A DNA stretch of 5,449 bases from Candidatus Harrisonbacteria bacterium RIFCSPLOWO2_02_FULL_45_10c. GTDB taxonomy: Bacteria; Patescibacteriota; Minisyncoccia; UBA6257; 02-FULL-45-10c. Location of the stretch: positions 14,888 through 20,336 of the forward strand of contig MHJM01000019.1 of NCBI GenBank assembly GCA_001818705.1, given 5' to 3'. A program made the position numbers and the translations under genes. The number at the start of each line of letters is the position of its first letter. Positions within the stretch are counted from its first letter, which is position 1. The notes beneath the pieces are model-generated. The model saw only the letters and a program-made list of their open reading frames with translations, had not been told where the DNA came from and searched no databases. Positions 1 to 5,449 of this stretch are shown here, in pieces.

Positions 1-1
1 G

Positions 2-814
2 CTACTAATAGGAATCACGCTCATAATTTTAGGCGTACTTTCGCTGTTTGATTTCGCCGCCCTTAAATTTGTCACCTACCCTCTTTTGTGGTGGGGGCTC
101 ATTCTGGCGTTAGACGAAGTGAATTTTAAAAAATGGAGCGGTTCCCCGATTCGGAGCCACGGCAGTAAATTCTTTATAGCAATTATTGTGCCAATCTCAG
201 TTATGTATTGGCTCTTTTTTGAATTTATAAATTTTGCCTTTCCGCAGTGGTACTACATTAACGTTATCCAACAACCGCTGATGGCAACCCTTTTAACTTT
301 CCTGTCTTTCGCCACCGTTATTCCGGCTGTCGTTGAATGCGTCTGGCTCGTTGCCGGCAAAATCCCGTCTTTTAAAATAAGCGGCGGCTGGGCATACGTT
401 AGCATCGTTGCCGGAATTTTATTCGCTGTCCCGCCATTTTTTTTCGAAAACTTTTGGCTAAACCAATTGGTTTGGATATCGCCATTTTTAATGCTGGCGC
501 CGTTTTTAGAAAATGAAAAATTAAATTTAAAATCCTTGATTTCCGTTGGCCTGGCCGGATTGCTGACCGGATTCTTGTGGGAATTGCTTAATAGCGGCGC
601 GACCACCAAATGGCAATACGGCATTTTATCTGGCCAGCCGCATCTGTTTGAAATGCCGCTTCCCGGTTATTTTGGATTTATACCGTTTGCTTTCAGCGCC
701 ATTGCCGTTTATCTTTTTTCCATAAAATTTTTAAAAACCGGGATTGTTCCGGCTTTAACGCTGTATGCCGCCGCAATTTTATTATCCTATATTTTCGCTA
801 TTAAATTGATATAA
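2..814 (+). CDS. Polytopic membrane protein of unknown function, 5' end missing
   Basis: The reading frame is open from the left edge to the TAA at 812-814, so the true start is outside the window; 270 residues are visible. A TTG at 86 could be read as a start, but the upstream codons in the same frame (reading LLIGITLIILGVLSLF) are a convincing membrane helix, so I treat it as internal. I count about nine hydrophobic helices and very many aromatic residues. Notable patches, numbered from the first visible codon, are FFEFINF (72-78), QWYY (82-85), FLWELLN (191-197) and FEMPLPGYFGFIPF (216-229), the last two sitting in or beside helices. From memory these patches recur in unnamed membrane proteins of other bacteria, but I know no function. 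Acidic and aromatic residues next to helices could form a ligand pocket or active site; that is inference. Transcription probably ends at the hairpin about 100 bases downstream. Confidence 0.8.
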   Translation, partial: LLIGITLIILGVLSLFDFAALKFVTYPLLWWGLILALDEVNFKKWSGSPIRSHGSKFFIAIIVPISVMYWLFFEFINFAFPQWYYINVIQQPLMATLLTFLSFATVIPAVVECVWLVAGKIPSFKISGGWAYVSIVAGILFAVPPFFFENFWLNQLVWISPFLMLAPFLENEKLNLKSLISVGLAGLLTGFLWELLNSGATTKWQYGILSGQPHLFEMPLPGYFGFIPFAFSAIAVYLFSIKFLKTGIVPALTLYAAAILLSYIFAIKLI

Positions 815-910
815 GTATTTCTAAATTATTTGACAAAAGATAATTTAAACGGATCATTTTGCCGCCCTTTTGATTGAAACTGCCCTCTTCCGGCTCGCTA
901 CCGCCTAAAT
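815..910. other. Short intergenic stretch without a gene
   Basis: This gap lies between the convergent membrane-protein gene and obg. It holds no convincing reading frame. A TTGACA occurs at 830-835, but no good -10 hexamer sits 16-18 bases downstream; the GATAAT at 839-844 is far too close to pair with it. The remainder is unremarkable sequence leading into the hairpin. Confidence 0.5.
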
Positions 911-956
911 AAATACAAATCTTCCGATACTATCGGAAGATTTTTTATTTGTATTT
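911..956. terminator. Bidirectional hairpin terminator between convergent genes
   Basis: An 11-bp perfect stem, AAATCTTCCGA (917-927) with TCGGAAGATTT (933-943), closes a TACTA loop. On the plus strand it runs into six T's, a classic intrinsic terminator for the membrane-protein gene. On the minus strand it lies directly after the obg stop codon (945-947). There is also an outer inverted repeat: AAATACAAAT (911-920) is the exact reverse complement of ATTTGTATTT (947-956), and the latter is part of the last obg codons. The outer and inner pairings compete for 917-920, so two alternative folds are possible. Confidence 0.85.
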
Positions 957-1913
957 TCTTTTAATGATATCATTGAGGATTCTTTTCACTTTTTCAATGC
1001 TATCAAGGTCATAAATTGAAATCGGCTTAGCCGAAGCGTTTAATTTCTTAAGCGTTGCTATCTTTTTCTTAAGTTCTTTCGGGCTCAATGTATCGCTTTT
1101 GGAAAGGAACACGAATTCTTTTTTCTTCAGCAACGCCTTATTATATACCCCCAGTTCTTTTCGAATTACGGCATAATCTTTTTTTACATTAACGGATTCG
1201 GCGGAAATCAGATGGAAAAGAATCTTGGTTCTTTCGATATGGCGTAAAAATTTTACCCCCAGCCCCTTGCCGGCGGAAGCGCCTTCGATTAATCCTGGAA
1301 TATCCGCCAGCACCAGTTCGTAATAGACGCCTAAATTAGGCTCCAACGTGGTAAAGGGATAATTGGCAACCTTGCTCTTCGCATTCGTCAATTCATTAAG
1401 CAAGCTGGATTTTCCGGCATTCGGAAATCCGATTAAGCCGACATCGGCAATTAGCTTAAGTTCTAATCGGAACGCAAAAGATTCACCGGGCAACCCTTCC
1501 TGAAAACGCGTTGGGCTGGTATTGCGGGGGGAACGGAATAAAAAATTACCTTTGCCGCCATGCCCGCCGCTGGCAACTAAAATTCGTTCTCCGATTTTAG
1601 TAATCTCCTGGTCTTTTCCACTTTCCAGATTATGGATAATCGTGCCTATCGGAACTTTTAGAATTAAATCTCTGCCGTCCTGGCCGTCGCTAAACTGGCC
1701 TTTGCCGTTTTCACCATTATCCGCGCTTAAATCTTTCTTAAAACGGAATTGCCGAAGCGCCCCCAAATCAGACACCCCCTCGCAATAAACACTGCCGCCA
1801 TTGCCGCCGCTGCCGCCGACTGGCCCTAAACTCATCATATTTTTATTAAAAGCGACTGCGCCGCGACCACCATCTCCGGCAGTAACCTTGATTACTACAT
1901 CGTCAATAAGCAT
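945..1913 (-). CDS. obg: Obg family GTPase (ribosome assembly)
   Basis: Obg proteins are GTPases that bind the maturing 50S subunit and couple ribosome assembly to guanine nucleotide levels. The 322-residue product has the glycine-rich Obg fold (about 1-157, with AGDGGRG and GGSGGNGG) followed by a G domain: G1 GFPNAGKS (162-169), G2 FTTLEPN (187-193), G3 DIPG (204-207) and G4 SKSD (271-274) in place of the usual NKxD. The G5 region reads PISIYD instead of a plain SA motif. No C-terminal OCT domain is present; the protein ends soon after the G domain. I chose the ATG at 1911-1913 because family members begin with the equivalent of MLIDDVVIKVTAGDGG. An in-frame ATG at 1956-1958 would add 15 residues unlike the family. 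Neither ATG has a visible Shine-Dalgarno; a TACAAT hexamer ends eight bases before the chosen ATG, so a leaderless or near-leaderless mRNA is possible (inference). It is convergent with the membrane-protein gene and divergent from the hydratase gene. Confidence 0.95.
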   Translation of the reverse strand: MLIDDVVIKVTAGDGGRGAVAFNKNMMSLGPVGGSGGNGGSVYCEGVSDLGALRQFRFKKDLSADNGENGKGQFSDGQDGRDLILKVPIGTIIHNLESGKDQEITKIGERILVASGGHGGKGNFLFRSPRNTSPTRFQEGLPGESFAFRLELKLIADVGLIGFPNAGKSSLLNELTNAKSKVANYPFTTLEPNLGVYYELVLADIPGLIEGASAGKGLGVKFLRHIERTKILFHLISAESVNVKKDYAVIRKELGVYNKALLKKKEFVFLSKSDTLSPKELKKKIATLKKLNASAKPISIYDLDSIEKVKRILNDIIKRKYK

Positions 1914-1992
1914 ATATAAATTGTAATCTACATATTGAATAAAATCTAAAATTGGCATATAGTCTAATCAGCAATTTTATAAAGAGGAAATC
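1914..1992. promoter_or_regulatory. Divergent promoter region between obg and the hydratase gene
   Basis: About 80 very AT-rich bases separate two genes pointing away from each other, so both promoters should lie here or reach into the gene ends. On the minus strand a TACAAT (5/6 match to the -10 consensus) sits eight bases before the obg ATG, without a good -35. On the plus strand TTGGCA (1952-1957) resembles a -35, but the best -10 candidates (TTTTAT, or TTATAA at 1977-1982) would start transcription at or inside the ribosome binding site. I therefore do not commit to exact hexamers. Confidence 0.45.
1984..1987 (+). promoter_or_regulatory. Ribosome binding site of the hydratase gene
   Basis: GAGG, within AGAGGAAA, stands five bases before the ATG at 1993. 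It supports that start. The divergent obg has no such signal. Confidence 0.7.
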
Positions 1993-2448
1993 ATGGAACC
2001 AATTGATGTTGAAGCCCTGTCCCAGTACGTTGGAAAATCAATCGGCTTCAGCCGCTGGAAAACCGTAACTCCAGAATTGATCAGCCAATACGCGGATACT
2101 ATCAATGACCATAATAAAATCCATTTAGACGACGCCTTCGCCCAAAGTCGAGGACTTCCCAAAGCGATTGCCCATGGTTATCTGGTAGTTTCGCTGATTC
2201 CGGAACTTTTAATGGAATTAATAACTTTTGAAAGCGGAATTTTAAATTACGGCGGCGACAACCTGGTTTTTAAAAAACCGGTGGTGGCGGGAGCCGCCAT
2301 CCGCCTGGAAGCCGGGATTTTTGAACATAAGGCGCTTCGCCACGGCATCACGAAGGTGACCTTTGACATTAAGATTTATTCCGAGTGGGAAGCTAAAGAA
2401 GAACTGGCGGTTATCTTCCAGCCGATTTTCCTTTTTATTAAAAAATAA
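1993..2448 (+). CDS. MaoC-like (R)-specific enoyl-CoA hydratase, HtdZ/NodN type
   Basis: Proteins of this hotdog-fold family add water to trans-2-enoyl thioesters (usually CoA) to give (R)-3-hydroxyacyl thioesters, acting as soluble dimers. The 151-residue length is normal for the single-domain type. The hydratase signature is clear: INDHNKIHLDDAFA (37-50) carries the expected catalytic Asp39 and His44 in D-x4-H spacing, followed by AIAHGYLVVSL (58-68). Further on, LNYGGDNLVFKKPVVAG (84-100) matches the NYG-x-D-x-x-x-F-x-x-PV-x-x-G pattern I recall from the Rv0130/HtdZ and NodN subgroup, as does the early W22. The start follows a Shine-Dalgarno. The gene appears to be transcribed alone: it diverges from obg and a strong terminator follows at once. 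No fatty-acid, polyketide or polyhydroxyalkanoate gene is nearby, so the natural substrate is unknown. Family assignment is firm; the precise reaction is inferred. Confidence 0.9.
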   Translation: MEPIDVEALSQYVGKSIGFSRWKTVTPELISQYADTINDHNKIHLDDAFAQSRGLPKAIAHGYLVVSLIPELLMELITFESGILNYGGDNLVFKKPVVAGAAIRLEAGIFEHKALRHGITKVTFDIKIYSEWEAKEELAVIFQPIFLFIKK

Positions 2449-2454
2449 TAATTT

Positions 2455-2485
2455 AAATGCTCCGCATCCGCGCGGAGCATTTTTC
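2455..2485 (+). terminator. Intrinsic terminator after the hydratase gene
   Basis: AAATGCTCCGC (2455-2465) pairs perfectly with GCGGAGCATTT (2472-2482) around a six-base loop, and the T-rich TTTTTC follows. It begins seven bases after the hydratase stop codon and should separate this gene from the PQ-loop gene. Confidence 0.9.
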
Positions 2486-2505
2486 ATTTAAATAAAGTGT
2501 GTTAA

Positions 2506-2511
2506 GATAAT
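2506..2511 (+). promoter_or_regulatory. Possible -10 element of the PQ-loop gene
   Basis: GATAAT (5/6 match to TATAAT) lies 28 bases before the ATG and just after the upstream terminator, where a new promoter is expected. No good TTGACA-like -35 is found at the right distance; TTCATT or TTTCAT, 17-18 bases upstream, is poor. The call rests mostly on position. Confidence 0.4.
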
Positions 2512-2529
2512 CCCAGTTTCTTGAAATCC

Positions 2530-2535
2530 GGGAGG
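2530..2535 (+). promoter_or_regulatory. Ribosome binding site of the PQ-loop gene
   Basis: GGGAGG, four bases before the ATG at 2540, is a good Shine-Dalgarno and fixes the start. Confidence 0.75.
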
Positions 2536-2539
2536 CGCA

Positions 2540-2800
2540 ATGCTGGACGCGGCGCTTAATTATTTGACCGCGATTTTTTCTTTTCTCGTCCTATTGGGAA
2601 CAATCCATCAAATCCATCGCATCCGGAACCGGAAAAAATCCGGCGATATTTCTCTGGTAATGTGCTGGATCTGCTTTTTTTCTTATATCTGCTGGTTCCT
2701 TTACGTCTGGCGCCTTAACAATTATTACCTGGCTTTTACCCAAGGGGGCGGAGTGATTACCGTCGGCTCGCTCATCTATCACGTTATTAAATATCGCTGA
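2540..2800 (+). CDS. Small PQ-loop (SemiSWEET-like) membrane protein
   Basis: SemiSWEETs are three-helix proteins that dimerise in the cytoplasmic membrane to carry sugars. This 86-residue product has the expected size and three hydrophobic helices (about 6-23, 37-57, 62-82). It aligns without gaps, from memory, to the E. coli SemiSWEET through helices 1-2: the PQ-x14 stretch of that protein matches HQIHRIRNRKKSGDIS (23-38), including the typical K-S-x-D-I-S loop, and the conserved Trp of helix 2 falls on W52 with Tyr three residues later. Two key positions differ: the hinge Pro of the PQ motif is His23, and the Asn in helix 3 that contacts sugar falls on Gln68. Sugar transport is therefore not assured; another small solute is possible. 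The gene follows a terminator, has its own ribosome binding site and ends in tandem TGA codons (2798-2803). I see no sugar-metabolism neighbour. Confidence 0.8.
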   Translation: MLDAALNYLTAIFSFLVLLGTIHQIHRIRNRKKSGDISLVMCWICFFSYICWFLYVWRLNNYYLAFTQGGGVITVGSLIYHVIKYR

Positions 2801-2837
2801 TGAATCAAAAGCATCCTTCCTGTGTTCTGAAATAACA

Positions 2838-2867
2838 TTGGCACATATCGCTTTGGGGGGTTATTAT
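2838..2867 (+). promoter_or_regulatory. Promoter of the 77-residue protein gene
   Basis: TTGGCA (2838-2843, 5/6 match to TTGACA) and TATTAT (2862-2867, 5/6 match to TATAAT) stand 18 bases apart, with a run of six G's in the spacer (2855-2860). Transcription would start near 2874, leaving a leader of about 20 bases that includes the Shine-Dalgarno. This is the best-matched promoter in the window. No terminator is visible between it and the PQ-loop gene, so read-through from there is also possible. Confidence 0.55.
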
Positions 2868-2885
2868 TTAAATAGATTCTTCAAA

Positions 2886-2892
2886 AGGAGGT
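2886..2892 (+). promoter_or_regulatory. Consensus Shine-Dalgarno of the 77-residue protein gene
   Basis: AGGAGGT, four bases before the ATG at 2897, is a full match to the anti-Shine-Dalgarno of 16S rRNA. It suggests efficient translation and decides between this gene and a longer overlapping frame on the other strand. Confidence 0.85.
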
Positions 2893-2896
2893 CGCC

Positions 2897-3130
2897 ATGG
2901 AAGAAAAACGCGTTATGTATTTTTTCATAAGCACGCCGGTATATGGCGGCTTCCCCCACTGGTTTCAAGCCGAATATAAAGAAAAATCTGACGGCAAGAC
3001 AAAGATATCTCGCCTGATACCGGGAACTCTCAAAGACCTGCGTCCGCTCACTGACCAAGAAATAACGGTGCTGGACGATAAAAAAGGATGGGGGTATCTG
3101 ATAAAAATTCGCTCCGACAGGCATTATTAA
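2897..3130 (+). CDS. Small soluble protein of unknown function, 77 residues
   Basis: I do not recognise this protein. It has no membrane helix, no signal peptide and no cysteine; its charge is slightly basic (14 Lys/Arg against 11 Asp/Glu). The N-terminal part is aromatic-rich (MYFFISTPVYGGFPHWFQAEY, residues 7-27), suggesting strands. The middle is charged. A segment LTDQEITVLDD (51-61) looks like a short amphipathic helix, and it ends in GWGYLIKI (64-71), a likely strand. The reality of the gene rests on its signals: a well-matched promoter, a consensus Shine-Dalgarno and a perfect hairpin overlapping its stop codon, which together make a compact self-contained unit. The longer minus-strand frame across the same bases (2864-3202) has none of these. 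It is convergent with the ribonucleotide reductase gene, but I see nothing that links their functions. Confidence 0.75.
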   Translation: MEEKRVMYFFISTPVYGGFPHWFQAEYKEKSDGKTKISRLIPGTLKDLRPLTDQEITVLDDKKGWGYLIKIRSDRHY

Positions 3131-3159
3131 AACCCGTTCCGCATTATGGAACGGGTTTT
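3129..3159. terminator. Bidirectional hairpin terminator between the small gene and nrdJ
   Basis: AAAACCCGTTCC (3129-3140) pairs over all 12 bases with GGAACGGGTTTT (3148-3159), closing a seven-base loop. The left arm begins inside the TAA stop of the 77-residue protein gene. Because the arms are A-rich and T-rich at their outer ends, the hairpin can also stop nrdJ transcription arriving from the right, whose stop codon is 35 bases away. Confidence 0.9.
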
Positions 3160-3194
3160 CTGATAAAAAATAGAAACTATCTTTGAGATGGGTT

Positions 3195-5444
3195 CTAGAC
3201 AATGTCGCAAACGCCGCTCACACAAGCTAATTCATGGGATCCCTTAGTGTCATCGTCTTTTTCATACAAAAGAATCTGGGAGAAATCGATAACCGGAAAA
3301 TTTTCCGTCATCATATCAAATGTCTCCTTACTCACTTCTTCATACGGCGCTAATTTGTACACGTGGTCTTCCCTTGGTAAAAAGGAAAGCCCGCCGACTA
3401 TATTCCAATTTTCATATACCCAATTGGCAACGCTGATCCACTCATTAGGACCAACGGAAATCGTCACTGAAGGATTATGTTCAGTAAATCCCTCTTTCAC
3501 TAATTTCCAATGCTCCAACTGATCCAGGGCGCTTAAATCATTTTTAAATACCGATCCTTTCGGAGCTTTCATCGGAAACTCCAAGACATAGGTCGTGGCA
3601 GAATCGATATTCTGCCCAACTTCCGAATGGAATGGGGCTTTCTGGTCTTTGAGCATTTTAAATAAACTGTCCGAGGAAGAAATCCGCACGCGCCGGATAT
3701 AATACGGCGCATGCCGGGGATGCAGTCCGGACGAAGCGTCTACCAGCTGAGAAACCGTACCGGATGGCTTGACGCAGGTAATTGATCGGGATGGATTAAT
3801 TCCAAACCGAACCGCGTAGGTTTTATTGGTTTCAATAGCTAGCTCGCGCATCTGAATCAGCATTTTTTTATCCTGCACTAATTTGCAGTCCCACTGGCCG
3901 GTAATGGAAACACCAAGCAACCGCTCTTCCTCGCAATTCTTTTTCCATTCCTTGGAAAGATACGGGAATTTGGTAAGCGTTGACTGGTAGGTTCCGAGAA
4001 TTGCCGCTAAACGGGTTTTCCGGAGCAACGATTCCCGCGTATCGTTAGCGCGAGCCACTACTTCCGATAAATTGCAAAACTCTTTGGATTTTAAAATAAT
4101 TTCTCCGCACGGATTAGTGCCGCTCGTATCCAGATCCCGCTGGAATGCTTTCCAGCGCCTAGTCGGCATCTGCTGCTTCAAACCAGCCCGGTTAAAAATA
4201 CCCCGCTCGCCGGTCCCGCTTTTTGCCAGTGCCAGCCACTCATCTAAAAACTGGCTGGCGGCCGGTTTTTCGATATAGACGGCGGAATTATTCGCCATAC
4301 TCCGCTGCGGCTCGGTTAAATAAAACTGCCCGCTTTTCGCGAACCGCATTTCCTGGTCGTCCAAATCGGATAAAGAAATCAGCGCGCTGCGGCGTACGCC
4401 GCCCATGACTACCACTTCCCCAATTTTACAAATAATATCGTGGGTATCGAGAGAGCTTAACCGCCGGCCTTGCCGCGCCAATACTCTTATCCGAATAAAA
4501 TCCAACACTTGCCGGAGCGGATCCGGCCCGGCGCTTCGTCCGCCCATTGTTTTCAGGCGAGCCCCCATCGGTCGGACTTCCGAATAATCAAAATCAATGT
4601 CTTTGCCAGAAAACCAGGTCCGCATGCCAAGCGCGACGGAATCCGACCAGCCTTCCTTACTATCTTTCACTGCGTGCGCGGCCAATTTTTTACCGGTTTG
4701 CGGCTTAATCTGCGGTAATTTTTGCACAGTTTTTTGCTCAACGGAAAACCCGACTCCGGTGCCGCACATTAACAAGTACATAATCTCGGCAAAATCCTGA
4801 ATTTTAGTCGGAGCGATAAAAGAGCAATTATAGGCGGAAACGTTGGTGCCGCGAGCCGCTTTGCCGGCGCTCCAGAATAAGCGCATCGATGGCATGGCTT
4901 CCTGCTGGAGAATGCCGTCTTTAATTTCCTGATACTCCTCATCCGTCAGCGCCTCCTTCAGATTTTCACGCATAAAATCAAGGTACCGCTGGACGGTTTC
5001 CACCCAGGTTTCCCGCCGGCCCTCATCTTCTATCCAACGGGAATAGGTACGGTAATAAATAAACTCTGAGAGCGGATTGCGGAAATATTTTTTGCTTTCT
5101 TCGGCTAAGGCGCGGACCCGGGGCGGGATAACCTTTTTTTTCTCCCGGAGGCGGGCGCGTTCTTGCCGGTATAAGATGTACGCTTTTGCGGTTTTCGGAA
5201 AATCGCCTAAAATCAGCCGGCTTTCCACGAAATCCTGGATCTCTTCCACTCCCGGCGTGCCGCCCCTTTCATATCGTTTTAACAAATCTTTCGAAACTAG
5301 CCTGGAAACTTTCTCCGCGGCCTTCACATCCCCTTCTCCGGCCGCCGTCATGGCTTTAAAAATAGCCTTAGTGATCCTGGTCCGGTCAAAAACTACGATT
5401 TTCCCGTCTCTTTTTTTAATAAACTTTATCAACTTGCTTGGCAT
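3195..5444 (-). CDS. nrdJ: Adenosylcobalamin-dependent ribonucleotide reductase (class II)
   Basis: This enzyme reduces ribonucleotides to deoxyribonucleotides, using a thiyl radical made by splitting adenosylcobalamin, and needs neither oxygen nor a second radical subunit. The best match is the monomeric ribonucleoside-triphosphate reductase (RTPR) type of Lactobacillus leichmannii. The 749 residues hold an N-terminal ATP cone (about 8-98: KRDGKIVVFD and the helices after it), then the catalytic barrel. Expected catalytic residues are present: Cys207 (NCSF) and Cys457 (FCNLSEV) as the redox pair, Cys446 in NPCGE as the radical cysteine, with Asn444 and Glu448. The spacing from Cys446 to Cys457 is 11, as in the Lactobacillus enzyme. 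The tail CVSGVC (741-746) supplies the reducing cysteine pair. RPMGARLKTMGGRSAGP (291-307) and VKPSGTVSQL (558-567) are further family motifs. The Lactobacillus enzyme, as I recall it, has no ATP cone. The ATG at 5442-5444 gives a plausible start, but only five bases precede it and the frame stays open, so a few extra residues cannot be excluded. The stop is TAG. Confidence 0.95.
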   Translation of the reverse strand: MPSKLIKFIKKRDGKIVVFDRTRITKAIFKAMTAAGEGDVKAAEKVSRLVSKDLLKRYERGGTPGVEEIQDFVESRLILGDFPKTAKAYILYRQERARLREKKKVIPPRVRALAEESKKYFRNPLSEFIYYRTYSRWIEDEGRRETWVETVQRYLDFMRENLKEALTDEEYQEIKDGILQQEAMPSMRLFWSAGKAARGTNVSAYNCSFIAPTKIQDFAEIMYLLMCGTGVGFSVEQKTVQKLPQIKPQTGKKLAAHAVKDSKEGWSDSVALGMRTWFSGKDIDFDYSEVRPMGARLKTMGGRSAGPDPLRQVLDFIRIRVLARQGRRLSSLDTHDIICKIGEVVVMGGVRRSALISLSDLDDQEMRFAKSGQFYLTEPQRSMANNSAVYIEKPAASQFLDEWLALAKSGTGERGIFNRAGLKQQMPTRRWKAFQRDLDTSGTNPCGEIILKSKEFCNLSEVVARANDTRESLLRKTRLAAILGTYQSTLTKFPYLSKEWKKNCEEERLLGVSITGQWDCKLVQDKKMLIQMRELAIETNKTYAVRFGINPSRSITCVKPSGTVSQLVDASSGLHPRHAPYYIRRVRISSSDSLFKMLKDQKAPFHSEVGQNIDSATTYVLEFPMKAPKGSVFKNDLSALDQLEHWKLVKEGFTEHNPSVTISVGPNEWISVANWVYENWNIVGGLSFLPREDHVYKLAPYEEVSKETFDMMTENFPVIDFSQILLYEKDDDTKGSHELACVSGVCDIV

Positions 5445-5449
5445 GAGAT

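Noticed and set aside
253..624. 123-residue open frame on the minus strand inside the membrane-protein gene
   Set aside because: It is antisense to a coherent multi-helix protein and its translation shows no domain-like pattern.
1522..1788. 88-residue plus-strand frame inside obg
   Set aside because: Its Pro/Ser/Leu-rich composition is the antisense of the glycine-rich Obg fold; obg is certain here.
1914..1958. Fifteen-residue N-terminal extension of Obg from the upstream ATG
   Set aside because: Obg proteins normally begin at the equivalent of the ATG at 1913, and the upstream ATG lacks a ribosome binding site; kept only as a start ambiguity.
2242..2487. 81-residue minus-strand frame overlapping the hydratase gene end
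   Set aside because: It starts within the terminator region and is antisense to a well-supported enzyme.
2540..3159. A toxin-antitoxin or secretion-type two-gene system formed by the PQ-loop and 77-residue proteins
   Set aside because: A separate promoter precedes the second gene, the spacing is about 96 bases, and neither protein resembles a toxin, antitoxin or secretion component.
2864..3202. 112-residue open frame on the minus strand overlapping the 77-residue protein gene
   Set aside because: It runs through the terminator hairpin, has no ribosome binding site and has no recognisable domain, while the plus-strand gene has a promoter, consensus Shine-Dalgarno and terminator.
3202..4800. 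Several 60-106-residue plus-strand frames inside nrdJ
   Set aside because: All are antisense to the ribonucleotide reductase, which has every catalytic residue in place; none has initiation signals or a plausible product.

Overview
The window looks like a stretch of a small, streamlined bacterial chromosome. The best fit is a member of the Patescibacteria (Candidate Phyla Radiation), perhaps a parcubacterium-like lineage. The reasons are indirect: a short Obg GTPase with no C-terminal domain, an ATP-cone-bearing class II (B12-dependent) ribonucleotide reductase, several very small proteins, mostly single-gene transcription units and short intergenic gaps. There is no rRNA or other phylogenetic marker to settle this. 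TGA ends the PQ-loop gene, as a tandem TGA TGA, and no gene carries in-frame TGA. This fits the standard bacterial code and argues against the TGA=Gly code of Gracilibacteria and Absconditabacteria.

Layout from left to right. (1) Positions 2-814, plus strand: the 3' part of a polytopic membrane protein of unknown function, cut by the left edge. (2) 911-956: a hairpin terminator shared by this gene and the convergent obg. (3) 945-1913, minus strand: obg, a ribosome-assembly GTPase. (4) 1914-1992: a short AT-rich divergent promoter region. (5) 1993-2448, plus: a MaoC/HtdZ-type hotdog hydratase, closed by a strong terminator at 2455-2485. (6) 2540-2800, plus: an 86-residue PQ-loop (SemiSWEET-like) membrane protein with its own ribosome binding site. 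(7) 2897-3130, plus: a 77-residue soluble protein of unknown function with a good promoter, a perfect Shine-Dalgarno and a hairpin terminator that overlaps its stop codon. (8) 3195-5444, minus: an essentially complete adenosylcobalamin-dependent ribonucleotide reductase. Its start lies five bases from the right edge.

Two genes are core housekeeping functions: obg (50S assembly and stress-linked GTP sensing) and nrdJ (dNTP supply). The rest are accessory. They do not form an obvious pathway, and hairpins or their own control signals separate most of them. I see no mobile element, CRISPR array, tRNA, rRNA or toxin-antitoxin pair. No new multi-gene system is evident. The most unusual items are the PQ-loop protein, which has changed residues at both the hinge and the substrate-contact position, and the two uncharacterised proteins.
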